Below, piece by piece: positions 34,850 through 43,690 of a stretch of 64,000 nt of DNA. Made by a program: the position numbers and the translations under genes. This DNA comes from an uncultured Armatimonadota bacterium (GTDB taxonomy: Bacteria; Armatimonadota; Fimbriimonadia; Fimbriimonadales; Fimbriimonadaceae): contig CAIUHP010000079.1 in assembly GCA_903899015.1 (NCBI GenBank), positions 62,001 to 126,000 on the forward strand, given 5' to 3'. The notes under the pieces were generated by a model, which was not told the DNA's origin, did not search any database, and worked only from the letters and a program-made list of their open reading frames with translations. Position 1 is the stretch's first letter; every line of letters begins with the position of its first letter.

Positions 34850-35739
34850 TAAAACTTCTGTGCTCGATTTTCAAGCTTCTTTTGAACTTGTACCCGGCTC
34901 GTTTTCAACATCAGTTTGGAACCGACATGCTACTTACCCTTCAGGACGGCATCAATGATGTCAAGCAGAAACGTGGCTTTCTCGGCCTGATTCAATTCAC
35001 AGTATTCACGATCGTTGACCTTCTTGTTGAGGTCAGTCGAGAACATCTCTCAGAGATGAGAGTTGCCAGGCGAGCAACATTTGCCTTTGCAGCGAGTTGC
35101 TCGTTGCTTCTCATCTGGATCGACGTACATGCTACCGAAAGCCAATCTCCTTTACTCGTAATACTTGCAACGTGCTTCATGTTAGGCTCGATCGAGCCGA
35201 AGCATGCTTGGAGATGGGGAGTCGCAATCGGCTCCGTTGTCCCACTGTATGACCTCACCCTTTCTCTGTTCCGTTTCAAACCCTTTGAGGTCGGACTTTT
35301 TGGCGAATTTGCGACGATTGTGCCTGGTGTCTTTGCGGCTGGCTGCGGAGCTTTGGTGCGATATGTTGTTGGACTCGCGAACTCCCAAAAAGGCTGGACT
35401 GCAGTTCTGGCCTTATTCGCATTGTCTGGTGGGGTCACCATTGGCTTTGCCGATTTCACCCTGAACACTCCGATCCATGCCGTGGTCGGCACGATGCTTT
35501 GTGGAGCGGTGCTCGGATTTTTCTCCCAGAAACCGATTTGGCCGGCAGCCATTCTTGGCTTTGGCGTTCCGCTTGGGATTACATTCCTCATGGCGATGCA
35601 CGCGCACCCCAGTCGACACCACTTCGTCTTTCTCGATGCGCGAGCGATTGCTGTGAGCGTAATTTCCGCAATGATTGCCGGTCAACTGCAACAAGTCGGA
35701 CGGAATCAGGCACGCGCCCTGGATGGTCCGACCTTTTAG
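34846..35739 (+). CDS. PadR-coupled membrane protein
   Basis: A 297-residue integral membrane protein starting at GTG 34846 behind AAGGGAGG. About eight hydrophobic segments, among them ATFAFAASCSLLLIWI, LLVILATCFMLG, and AAILGFGVPLGITFLMAM. The N-terminus (LLNLYPARFQHQFGTDMLLTLQDGIN) resembles the cytoplasmic prefix domain of PadR-linked permeases. Overlaps the PadR gene by 4 bases, so it is co-transcribed and probably regulated by it. Function unknown. Confidence 0.7.
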   Translation: MIKLLCSIFKLLLNLYPARFQHQFGTDMLLTLQDGINDVKQKRGFLGLIQFTVFTIVDLLVEVSREHLSEMRVARRATFAFAASCSLLLIWIDVHATESQSPLLVILATCFMLGSIEPKHAWRWGVAIGSVVPLYDLTLSLFRFKPFEVGLFGEFATIVPGVFAAGCGALVRYVVGLANSQKGWTAVLALFALSGGVTIGFADFTLNTPIHAVVGTMLCGAVLGFFSQKPIWPAAILGFGVPLGITFLMAMHAHPSRHHFVFLDARAIAVSVISAMIAGQLQQVGRNQARALDGPTF

Positions 35740-35813
35740 CTGAAATCACCTTCAGTTACGCTGCTGAACGCCCCTGAAACACTTCAAATCGGATAACGTT
35801 AGAAGGACGAACA

Positions 35814-38228
35814 GTGGCGTTCTCCAGTTTGCACCGCAATCGATGTCGACAGCTTAGAAATATCTGGGCTGGGATTGCCTGTTTATGCGGCCTAGCACCG
35901 GCAATTGCCTCCGCCCAAACCGTCAATCTTACATTTCGTTGCTGGGACGGCGCAGATAATATGCCTGCCATTTTTTCGGCAGCTAAGGCGTTTGAAGCCA
36001 GCCATCCGAACATCCACGTTCGAGTGCAATCGGTTACTGATAGCTACCAAGAGAAACTTCTTGCCGAAGTGGCGGCTGGAATCGCTCCCGATGTCGTCAT
36101 GATGGACCCAGGGAACGTTGAGAAATTTGCCATTCGGCATTCACTTCTCTCACTCACTCAGTTGATTGCCAAGTCCCATTACGATATTGGATCTTTTTAT
36201 CCAAATATCGTTGCTGCCCACACCTATCATGGGGACCTCTATGTTTTGCCGCGGGACATCGCTCCCATCAGTCCGATCTACTACAACAAGCGGATGTTTG
36301 ATGAAGCTGGGATTCCTTATCCAGATGGGAAATGGACTTGGGATTTCAATGAGCGGCCCGAGCTTCGTGAACACGATTTTCTCTGGGTAATCCATCAGCT
36401 AACCAAAACTGAAAACGGTAAGGTTGTTCGCTGGGGCTATGCCCCGGCTTGGCAAGATTTACTTTGGCAGCAATTTGCTCTATCTACTGGCGGACGCTGG
36501 GCGGATGACTACATGCATCCGATGCGGATGAAATACGACGACCCAAAGGTTATGAAGGCGATTCAATTCGCAGCCGACTTAACCTTGAAATACAACTGGG
36601 TTCCTAGTGCCACGGCGATCAAGACAGTCATGCAAACAAGCGCCAACCTTGCTTTCGCAGAGCAAAAGGTCGCGATGATGCAAAGCGGAATCTGGGAGGT
36701 TCCCGGACTCAGAAAAGCAATTGTAAAAGGCAAACCCGGATATTTTGACTGGGACATAGCCATGCCACCAGCTTACAAGGACGGCACACTCCATTTTTCA
36801 ACGGGTGGTTCCGGTTACGGAATCATGGCAAGCACCAAGCATCCTTGGGAAGCCTGGTTGCTCACATCATGGATGGCTGGCGCGCCAGGACAATTGGCCA
36901 TGGCGGCGACCGGCTTGGCTCAGCCGGCGATTCGCAAATTGAGTCAGTCCGTTCCGTGGATTCCGGGTCCGAATACTCCGCCAGACCAACAAGTCCCTCA
37001 TAACCGGATCATGATGGACCGGAGTGCGGAGCTCGTCGTATTCGGACCGTTTGGAACGGAGTGGGCCGACGCAAGCGATTTTGCGACCCGTATCCTTAGC
37101 AGAGTGTGGGATGGTTCTGCTCAAGCAGCTGACATCCTGCCCGCTGCAAATAAAGAGGGGCAGGAACGACTCACCTACCTTCGCAATCAGGGTATCCGAC
37201 CGAAATTCAACTGGACAATTGGCGGCCTCGTCGCAGTTGGGCTCTTCGTGTGCTTGCTAGCATGGATTTACCTACCTGAGCGAAAGATCCGTCGTACTGA
37301 ACGGGAAAAGCGAGAAAACAGAGCGGCCTACATGTTTATCATGCCGTGGATTCTCGGTGTTGTTCTTTTCACCGCCGGTCCAATGTTGCTCTCATTACTG
37401 ATGAGTGTTGCCGACTGGGACATCATTCAGCCCGCTAAATGGCGCGGCATAGAAAACTTCCGCGAGGCTTTCTTTGTCGATCCCCGATTCTGGATCTCAC
37501 TTCGAGTCACCCTCGCGTACACGATCATTGCCGTTCCCCTTGGTGTCGCTTCCTCTCTCGCACTCGCACTTTTGCTCAATGTCAGGGTACGAGGGATTCC
37601 AGTCTGGCGCACTTGCTATTACTTACCGAGCGTCGCAAGTGGCGTCGCCTCAAGCCTGATCTGGAAGCGGATATTCCAGCCCGATGGCGGTCTTTTGAAC
37701 GCAGTTATCTATGGTTCCCATGGCCACGGGAATCTCTTCGGAATCGCAACTCTTCTTAAGCCGTTTGCCGAATCCAACGGACAGGTCAACTGGCTCAATA
37801 ACGAGCATTTAGCTTTGCCATCGCTAACGATGATGTCGATGTGGGGCGCGGGAGGCGGAATGATCATCCTGCTCGCAGGTCTGCAGGGCGTTCCGCAGTA
37901 CTACTACGAAGCGGCAACTCTTGACGGAGCCAATCCATGGCAGCGCTTTAGAAACATCACGATCCCGATGATCTCACCTACCCTGTTTTTCTGCGTGCTC
38001 ACCGGATTTATTGGTACGTTCCAGTCATTCACGCAGGCATTGTTGATGACCGACGGAGGCCCCAATGATGCGACGATGTTCTTTGGCTTGCATATGTACA
38101 AGAGCGGTTTTCAAGCGCTTCGAATGGGATATGCGTCGGCACTCGGCTGGGTTCTGTTTGCGGTGGTCATGATCTTCACGGTTGTTCAACTTCGGCTCAG
38201 CAAGTGGGTCTATTACGAGGGTGGATAA
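35814..38228 (+). CDS. Sugar ABC transporter: substrate-binding protein fused to MalF-type permease
   Basis: An 804-residue fusion. Residues 1-35: signal anchor (CLCGLAPAIASAQ). About 36-455: family 1 solute-binding domain (LTFRCWDGADNMPAIF, VAAGIAPDVVMMDPGNVEKFA, GGSGYGIMASTKHPWEAWLL). About 460-480: a membrane helix (FNWTIGGLVAVGLFVCLLAWIYLP). About 500-804: a complete permease with EAA loop YYEAATLDGANPWQRFRNITIP. The start is GTG 35814 with AGAAGGA. Normally these are separate genes; the join is continuous and not near a frame change. A separate second permease follows; no ATPase gene is in the window. Confidence 0.9.
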   Translation: MAFSSLHRNRCRQLRNIWAGIACLCGLAPAIASAQTVNLTFRCWDGADNMPAIFSAAKAFEASHPNIHVRVQSVTDSYQEKLLAEVAAGIAPDVVMMDPGNVEKFAIRHSLLSLTQLIAKSHYDIGSFYPNIVAAHTYHGDLYVLPRDIAPISPIYYNKRMFDEAGIPYPDGKWTWDFNERPELREHDFLWVIHQLTKTENGKVVRWGYAPAWQDLLWQQFALSTGGRWADDYMHPMRMKYDDPKVMKAIQFAADLTLKYNWVPSATAIKTVMQTSANLAFAEQKVAMMQSGIWEVPGLRKAIVKGKPGYFDWDIAMPPAYKDGTLHFSTGGSGYGIMASTKHPWEAWLLTSWMAGAPGQLAMAATGLAQPAIRKLSQSVPWIPGPNTPPDQQVPHNRIMMDRSAELVVFGPFGTEWADASDFATRILSRVWDGSAQAADILPAANKEGQERLTYLRNQGIRPKFNWTIGGLVAVGLFVCLLAWIYLPERKIRRTEREKRENRAAYMFIMPWILGVVLFTAGPMLLSLLMSVADWDIIQPAKWRGIENFREAFFVDPRFWISLRVTLAYTIIAVPLGVASSLALALLLNVRVRGIPVWRTCYYLPSVASGVASSLIWKRIFQPDGGLLNAVIYGSHGHGNLFGIATLLKPFAESNGQVNWLNNEHLALPSLTMMSMWGAGGGMIILLAGLQGVPQYYYEAATLDGANPWQRFRNITIPMISPTLFFCVLTGFIGTFQSFTQALLMTDGGPNDATMFFGLHMYKSGFQALRMGYASALGWVLFAVVMIFTVVQLRLSKWVYYEGG

Positions 38229-39075
38229 GTTGGAACGAGCAACCGTTAACGAAAGACTCACGCGCATACTGGTGCTGGTAATTCTCGCTTTGGGAGCGGT
38301 TGCCTTTATGGTTCCGTTTTACATCACCGTCGCGATGTCATTAAAAAGCCAGTCGGAGCTGGCAACAACTTCGATGTGGTCTTGGCCCCACGATGTGACC
38401 TTTGAGAACTATCGCACCGTACTGACCAATCCTCTGGTGAGCTTTAGCGTGTTTCTCAAAAACACTTCGATTATTACGACCATTTCGACCCTTGGCACAT
38501 TGTTTGGGTGTACGGTGGTCGCTTATGGCTTTGCGCGAATGAAATTCGCAGGCAAAGATCGACTCTTTCTCGTTCTGCTCTCAACGATGATGTTGCCCGG
38601 GCTTCTTACAATGATTCCGAGCTACGTGATCTACGCCAAACTGCATTGGGTCAACACTTTCTATCCGCTAACCATCCCATCGTTCTTTGGCGGAGGTGCC
38701 TTCAACATCTTCTTGCTCCGACAGTTCTACTTAGGCATTCCAAAAGAGCTTGATGAAGCCGCAGTTCTGGATGGTGCCTCTCATTGGACAATCTTCTCAC
38801 GTGTCCTGTTACCGTTGAGTGGCCCCGCTATTGCCACGGTCGGCATTTTTTCGTTTATGGGCGCATGGCGTGATTTTATGGGCCCGTTGCTCTACCTCAA
38901 CGAACCCGAAAAGCAAACCTTGGAGCTCGGACTTCGCACCTACCAATCGCTCCATGATTCGCAATGGCACCTCATCATGGCGAGTACCGTTTTGGTGAGC
39001 ATTCCGATCATCATTCTTTTCTTTGTCGGACAGCGCTATTTTGTTAAAGGTATCGTGATGACCGGCCTCAAGTAG
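38221..39075 (+). CDS. Sugar ABC transporter permease (MalG type)
   Basis: A 284-residue permease from GTG 38221, overlapping the previous stop by 8 bases; TTG 38230 is an alternative. Six helices and the EAA motif ELDEAAVLDGASHWTIFSRVLLPLSGPAI. Ends with MTGLK. Partner of the fusion protein just upstream; about half of its sequence resembles the permease at 28686, suggesting the two operons arose by duplication. Confidence 0.88.
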   Translation: MDKLERATVNERLTRILVLVILALGAVAFMVPFYITVAMSLKSQSELATTSMWSWPHDVTFENYRTVLTNPLVSFSVFLKNTSIITTISTLGTLFGCTVVAYGFARMKFAGKDRLFLVLLSTMMLPGLLTMIPSYVIYAKLHWVNTFYPLTIPSFFGGGAFNIFLLRQFYLGIPKELDEAAVLDGASHWTIFSRVLLPLSGPAIATVGIFSFMGAWRDFMGPLLYLNEPEKQTLELGLRTYQSLHDSQWHLIMASTVLVSIPIIILFFVGQRYFVKGIVMTGLK

Positions 39076-39115
39076 AACCTACGGCATTCTCTTAAGGCGA
39101 AGCGTTCGGATACTC

Positions 39116-39517
39116 CTAGTCCGAGCCCTCGACGATATCAGCGTTGATGCCCTTTCCACCTGGCTTTCCATCAGCTCCATAGGAAAGAACAGAGAAGCCC
39201 TTTTTGCCTTTCGGACTTTTAGCCAAGTAAACATATGGACGCCCCCAGGGGTCGGGTGCGCACTTCTTGGAGACGTACGGGCCGCGCCACTTCTTCTCGA
39301 GCCCTGGTTGACATTGTTGCAAGCCTAGGAGTCCTTTCTTTGTGGTTGGATACCGATCACAATCGAGCCGAAATTGATTGAGAGCCATTTTAAGGGTTGC
39401 CACATCTGCCCGTGCCCGTCCAATTTTCGCTGCATCAACCTTGGGTTCTTGGGCATTCAAAGCTCCAACTAGGCACAGAAGAAAACCAAATCCTACCATT
39501 CTATGAACATTGCTCAT
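39116..39517 (-). CDS. Type II secretion GspG-like pseudopilin domain protein with signal peptide
   Basis: A 133-residue protein with a GspG core: ARADVATLKMALNQFRLDCDRYPTTKKGL, WRGPYV, PDPWGRPYVY and YGADGKPGGKGINADI, the calcium-binding C-terminal loop of T2SSG. The usual prepilin cleavage site and hydrophobic N-terminal helix are missing; instead a Sec-type signal peptide (MVGFGFLLCLVGALNAQ) precedes. It therefore looks like a secreted soluble version of a pseudopilin head, not a filament subunit. A single gene with no other secretion genes around. Confidence 0.75.
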   Translation of the reverse strand: MSNVHRMVGFGFLLCLVGALNAQEPKVDAAKIGRARADVATLKMALNQFRLDCDRYPTTKKGLLGLQQCQPGLEKKWRGPYVSKKCAPDPWGRPYVYLAKSPKGKKGFSVLSYGADGKPGGKGINADIVEGSD

Positions 39518-39580
39518 GACTGATAGTAACGTAACAATTGAACCAATGTTTATTCATTTACGAAAGGTAAGCAAAGTCTC

Positions 39581-39614
39581 ACTTCCCAAGTGGCGTCACT
39601 CGCTTGGCGAGTGA
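39581..39614. repeat. Two adjacent short hairpins
   Basis: CACTT-CCC-AAGTG (39581-39593) and CACTCGC-TTG-GCGAGTG (39598-39614) lie in the 256-base gap before the gene at 39774. They are not followed by a T-run. Role unknown; may mark the end of a transcript or an operator. Confidence 0.35.
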
Positions 39615-39773
39615 ATTCAATGCTAATCACAAAGTTGGATCGGAGTTTCTGCTTGTGATTCGGTATCCGTTAGTGAACACAGAATGAGTGCTAATGAACT
39701 CGCAAGCGCATCTCGAGATGGAACCGAATAGCTTAAGCTGAAGCTACAATAGATTGAAGGTGAACGGGCGAAG

Positions 39774-41177
39774 ATGACCAACATTCCTAGTATCGGAATT
39801 CCGCCATTGGCGGGTTTAGCAAGTTATGAAGAAGCGGCTCGACCAGGCTACGGCGTCGACGAAAACGTGGAGCTGATGCGCCGCTACAACTACGTCGAAA
39901 CTCGCCTGTACCAATTGAGCGCCGCGTTTATCAACCCAACTCCCGAGTGGGAAGTTAAGGGTGCTCTGAGTCTCCACCTCTATCTTGATGCCGAGCATGG
40001 TCTTGCTCTGCGCAACCGAGTCGCCGAACTCCGGCGTCCCCCTCTCTACTTGGACAAATGCCCGGATGAGAGACTGGAGACTTTGTTTGATGAAGCCCAG
40101 CAAGCCAAAGACACGATCGAACTGCTTACCGGTATTTTCAAGGTCATTCGACCTGCTTTGCTTGCTGCTTATCAGAAGCATCTGGCGGAATCTAACCCGG
40201 TATTCGACTTTCCTACCTGCCGACTTTTAAAGACTTCAATCTCAGAAGAGGAGCAGATGATTGGTTGGGGCCAGCAAGCCTTGGCAGCGCTACTTATTTC
40301 TGAGGACGACCATGCAACTTCGAGTTCCTGGGCCACCCACCTGGAAGCATTCCTAAACCATGCTGGCGGCGTGAGCGGAACCGATGCGGTGGATTCAAAT
40401 CTTCCACTGCCGGAATTGCGGGCAACTGAGCCCTTCGTTGCCGATGTGGATCCGAAACGAGATTGGCGTTCCGGCGAAATCTACAACTTCCACTATCGCG
40501 CCAACGACGTCTATCTTGACCCGGAAGCAGATTATGACGAGCGAGTTTTAGCTCTGATGTACAAGCGGTTCCACGAGATGGATGTTCCAGAAATGATGGC
40601 AAGCATCGTTCTCCAGACACCCGGAAAGCCGTGGGAGTATTACCGCGATATGGGCCGGCAGCTTTGGGACGAGGCTCGCCACTCAATGATGGGAGAAGTC
40701 TGGTTCGCAAAGAGCGGCTTCGATTGGAGCAAGTATCACAACCATGTTGGCTGGGGCATGCACTTGAACTTGGATCGCGAGCCGATCGACCGGCATATCA
40801 TTCTGTACTTCATCGAGCAGAACCTAATGGACGGGAAAACCGGCAAGCGATTGGAGTGGAAGATCGCGCAATCGGCCAAGGACGAACTGGCGACCTACTT
40901 CCAAGACTACGATTGGGCTGACGAAGTGCTTCACGCCCAAATTGGCAGGCGTTGGTTGAAACCGGATGTCGGCGACGTCAAGGCAATTCTCGAGCGAGCC
41001 AAAGAGATCACGAAGATGTCGAGCCCAAGTATTGATGCGCGTTCATTGACGACACCTCAAATCGACTGGTGGCCCGATTTCGTTCGCGACGCGCTCGGTA
41101 AAGAGAGCACCTCGCAAGCCGGATCCGAGCACAAGCTCATTCCGACATTCTCGTATGTTGCTTCCGGGGAAGGCTAG
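39774..41177 (+). CDS. Uncharacterised protein with ferritin-like metal motifs
   Basis: A 467-residue cytoplasmic, mostly helical protein of unrecognised family. Two stretches look like metal-binding helices: HLYLDAEHG (about residues 68-76) and DEARHSMMGE (about 299-308), which match the ExxH patterns of ferritin-like di-iron proteins. EEEQMIGWGQQAL (about 159-171) is a third acidic helix. The reading is inferred from motifs alone. It overlaps the end of the convergent cupin gene by 4 bases. Confidence 0.55.
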   Translation: MTNIPSIGIPPLAGLASYEEAARPGYGVDENVELMRRYNYVETRLYQLSAAFINPTPEWEVKGALSLHLYLDAEHGLALRNRVAELRRPPLYLDKCPDERLETLFDEAQQAKDTIELLTGIFKVIRPALLAAYQKHLAESNPVFDFPTCRLLKTSISEEEQMIGWGQQALAALLISEDDHATSSSWATHLEAFLNHAGGVSGTDAVDSNLPLPELRATEPFVADVDPKRDWRSGEIYNFHYRANDVYLDPEADYDERVLALMYKRFHEMDVPEMMASIVLQTPGKPWEYYRDMGRQLWDEARHSMMGEVWFAKSGFDWSKYHNHVGWGMHLNLDREPIDRHIILYFIEQNLMDGKTGKRLEWKIAQSAKDELATYFQDYDWADEVLHAQIGRRWLKPDVGDVKAILERAKEITKMSSPSIDARSLTTPQIDWWPDFVRDALGKESTSQAGSEHKLIPTFSYVASGEG

Positions 41178-41536
41178 GCCTTCGATTGACTATCAACTCC
41201 CATCGGGCCGACGGGCGAGAGGATGTCGATGAATTCGGCATCTTCAATGACGTCCACACCGTGAGGAAAATTTGAGGGGAGAACGAGAACTTCGCCGGCT
41301 TTCATGAGAAGTTCTCTGCGCTCCGGCGATTCTTCGGCACCGAGAGTCCATTTCACGACTCCGGAAATCAGTACAGACGTTTGCTCGCTTTCGTGATGGT
41401 GCAGATTAACATGACAGCCGACATGAAGCTTTACTTTGGCGACTAACATTTTCTCACCTCGCACGGCTTGGCGAGTGAGGAGCGGGATCAGGTGTTCAAC
41501 GGGGACGTCGTCCCAACTCGTGTGATGTGCATCCAT
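41174..41536 (-). CDS. Cupin-domain protein
   Basis: A 120-residue single-domain cupin. Motif 1 is GCHVNLHHHESEQTSVLISG with the His-x-His-x-Glu metal site; motif 2 is GEVLVLPSNFPHGV. Small stand-alone cupins bind a divalent metal and act on or sense small molecules; the ligand here is unknown. Start ATG 41536 without a clear ribosome-binding site. Not clearly linked to its neighbours. Confidence 0.85.
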   Translation of the reverse strand: MDAHHTSWDDVPVEHLIPLLTRQAVRGEKMLVAKVKLHVGCHVNLHHHESEQTSVLISGVVKWTLGAEESPERRELLMKAGEVLVLPSNFPHGVDVIEDAEFIDILSPVGPMGVDSQSKA

Positions 41537-41630
41537 CTCGTGACCATACCGTTGATTGAATGGTTAGTGCTCGGGACACCCTCAAGAATGGGCGGCACTG
41601 TCCAGTTGCTTGTCGCTCACGACGTGCACA

Positions 41631-42989
41631 TTAGCGAACCCTCTCGGGCATGCTTTGAGCGATGACTCGGCTCAGGTTCGAGGACTGTACTCGAAGTTCG
41701 GGAACGGCAGTGGACTCCCAAAGCATTCCTCTTCGAGGATGGCCGAGAACGTAAAGCCCCTCCTGCACCTTTCCATCGGAGTCGCAATTGATGCCTCGGT
41801 CGTAAGAATCTGTCTCGATCGTTCCCGCCGCGAGCAGGTTCTGAATCAGAGGCGACGGCCACGATCGGACATTACTTGTTGGACCCGTACAGTTGAAAAG
41901 GAGGTCGACCGATTGAACGACCGAAGGCCCGTCTGCATTCGGTTGTTGCCGAATGACTAATCGATCTCGATCAGACGAAATGGAAAGTAGCTTTCCTGCT
42001 TGTACCGTTAGTCGGGAATCTTTGATCAAAGCTTGAAGCTTCGAGTGGATCTCGGGAGCTAATCGGTGTCGATGTACTTCCCAGAATGGGCGAACATGGC
42101 TCAGAAATCGACGCTTGCTCTCAGGAGACAGGGTTTGCCAGTAGGTTGACATGCGGGGCCGCATTCCGTCGATGACGGCGCGCCAATTGGAACCAAAACT
42201 CAAGGATTGCTCGGCGGCTTTGCGCACACTCTTGAGCAATTGACGGATGGAAGCATTCGGTTGAGGGATCGACTCGGCAGGCAAAGGTTGGATGCTGAGG
42301 TCGTGAACCTGCGCCATCAACCCCCGTCGTGAATGCAAAGTATAAGTCCCCTCAAAGCCAAGGTTCTCGCAACTTAAAATTACGTCAATGGCAGTTAATC
42401 CCGCTCCGATGATGGCAACTTTTTCGGCATAGGCGAGCCGACAACGGTCAATTTCGGTCCAAGGATTCTCCACAAAAGCAGGGTGCCTTGTAACGGAGCG
42501 AGTTTCCGGTACATGGGCGGGCGGAAATCCGCCGAATGCCAGGGTTATTTGGCTGGCCGACATCAACGTACCATCTGAAAATTCTACTTGCCAGCCTTTC
42601 GGTGACTTGGTAACGTTTGTGACCTCTTTCTCAACCAGGCGAACCTTGCCACCGGCCGTAATCTCCTTTAGCAAATCTTCCAAATATTGCCGGTAAAGCT
42701 TTCGCGGTGCAAAGCTGTTTGGCTCAAGCGGTAGGCCTTGCTGGTGAGCCCACTCGACGAAATCATGAGGTAAATCGGGAAAAGCAGACATTCCTTTTGC
42801 CGGAACATTAAGAAGATGCGCTTCGAAATCCGTCTCGTAAGCGACTCCAAATCTTGGCCCCTTGGGAGACCGAGCGATCACTATTTCAAGATCGGGATTG
42901 CACTTTGTGAGGTTGAAAGCCAGCGTTATCCCAGAAAATCCTCCGCCAACAATGATGACGTCGACGGCTTCAGGCATCAAATAACTCAT
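41631..42989 (-). CDS. FAD/NAD(P)-binding protein
   Basis: A 452-residue flavoprotein-like enzyme of the NAD(P)-binding 9/HpyO-type superfamily. The dinucleotide loop DVIIVGGGFSGITLAF is at the N-terminus (about 5-20), followed by a second Rossmann loop in KVAIIGAGLTAIDVIL (about 190-205). The start is ATG 42989 or 42977; GTG 43010 would extend it. Substrate unknown. A TTAAGT-based inverted repeat lies just upstream at 43012-43028. Confidence 0.8.
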   Translation of the reverse strand: MSYLMPEAVDVIIVGGGFSGITLAFNLTKCNPDLEIVIARSPKGPRFGVAYETDFEAHLLNVPAKGMSAFPDLPHDFVEWAHQQGLPLEPNSFAPRKLYRQYLEDLLKEITAGGKVRLVEKEVTNVTKSPKGWQVEFSDGTLMSASQITLAFGGFPPAHVPETRSVTRHPAFVENPWTEIDRCRLAYAEKVAIIGAGLTAIDVILSCENLGFEGTYTLHSRRGLMAQVHDLSIQPLPAESIPQPNASIRQLLKSVRKAAEQSLSFGSNWRAVIDGMRPRMSTYWQTLSPESKRRFLSHVRPFWEVHRHRLAPEIHSKLQALIKDSRLTVQAGKLLSISSDRDRLVIRQQPNADGPSVVQSVDLLFNCTGPTSNVRSWPSPLIQNLLAAGTIETDSYDRGINCDSDGKVQEGLYVLGHPRRGMLWESTAVPELRVQSSNLSRVIAQSMPERVR

Positions 42990-43011
42990 GACAGCACTCG
43001 CATTAAACACG

Positions 43012-43028
43012 TTAAGTGATTTACTTAA
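43012..43028. promoter_or_regulatory. Inverted repeat upstream of FAD-binding protein
   Basis: TTAAGT-GATTT-ACTTAA is a perfect 6-bp palindrome with a 5-base spacer, 22 bases before the ATG at 42989. Likely a repressor or activator site; the protein that binds it is unknown. Confidence 0.4.
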
Positions 43029-43060
43029 TCATCTTACTCGTCTAATGAATGTCAAAAGAG

Positions 43061-43096
43061 AGCAGGGTGTCTCCCATTTAGCAGAGACGCCCTGCT
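43061..43096 (-). terminator. Intrinsic terminator
   Basis: AGCAGGGTGTCTC (43061-43073) pairs with GAGACGCCCTGCT (43084-43096), 12 of 13 positions, loop of 10, with TCTCTTTTG after it on the minus strand. It ends the gene at 43102. Confidence 0.8.
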
Positions 43097-43101
43097 TTGT
43101 C

Positions 43102-43611
43102 TTAGAACTTTCTTCCGAAAGTGAAGAGGACCGGTGGTTGCTTTGGCCCAAGGATGATCTCTGCTTCCACGAAGGAATTGTCCGGAAGGTTCAGACCGCC
43201 GAGCGCCTTGACGCCAAAGCCACTCTTGTGATCGCCAAAGTCATCGGTGAAGTAGTAGGTCGGACCGACTCCCGCGTAACCCTGCATGAAGGTTTGAACG
43301 CCAAGTAGTGACAGAGCATTGCCTCGACGATCTTTCCCGAAATTGCTAGGCTTGCCCCAAACTTCGGCATCCACTCGCAGTTGCGGTACCGGAAGAAGCG
43401 GGACGTTGAAGCTCACAGAGACGCCACCCGTGACCATAAATTCGTTCCAGTTTCCGCCACCTACTCGGATAGCAAACTTGGGAATGGGCACAATGGATGC
43501 GGCTTGCTTTGCAATGCTCACCTTCACCGGTGCAATATCCGACGGCACGGTAGATGCGCAAGCAACGGATGTTGCCATCGCGGCGACTAAAGCGTAGATC
43601 ACTCGATTCAT
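43102..43611 (-). CDS. Small exported beta-barrel-like protein
   Basis: A 169-residue protein with a signal peptide (MNRVIYALVAAMATSVACA) and alternating amphipathic strands (FAIRVGGGNWNEFMVTGGVSVSF, LRVDAEVWGK, GYAGVGPTYYF) ending in FTFGRKF, the terminal aromatic typical of outer-membrane barrels. No family recognised. It has a similar style to the protein at 52051-52569. It is followed by a strong terminator, so it stands as a single gene. Confidence 0.6.
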   Translation of the reverse strand: MNRVIYALVAAMATSVACASTVPSDIAPVKVSIAKQAASIVPIPKFAIRVGGGNWNEFMVTGGVSVSFNVPLLPVPQLRVDAEVWGKPSNFGKDRRGNALSLLGVQTFMQGYAGVGPTYYFTDDFGDHKSGFGVKALGGLNLPDNSFVEAEIILGPKQPPVLFTFGRKF

Positions 43612-43690
43612 AGGTTTCTCTCCTCCGTTCGATCAAACTGTTATAACAGTACGCTAAGCCTACCGAGTCCGTTCCGGTTTGCGCATGTGG

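Noticed and set aside
34992-35591. 199-codon minus-strand frame opposite the PadR-coupled membrane gene
   Set aside because: The plus strand has a coupled start and membrane helices; the minus frame has a low-complexity composition.
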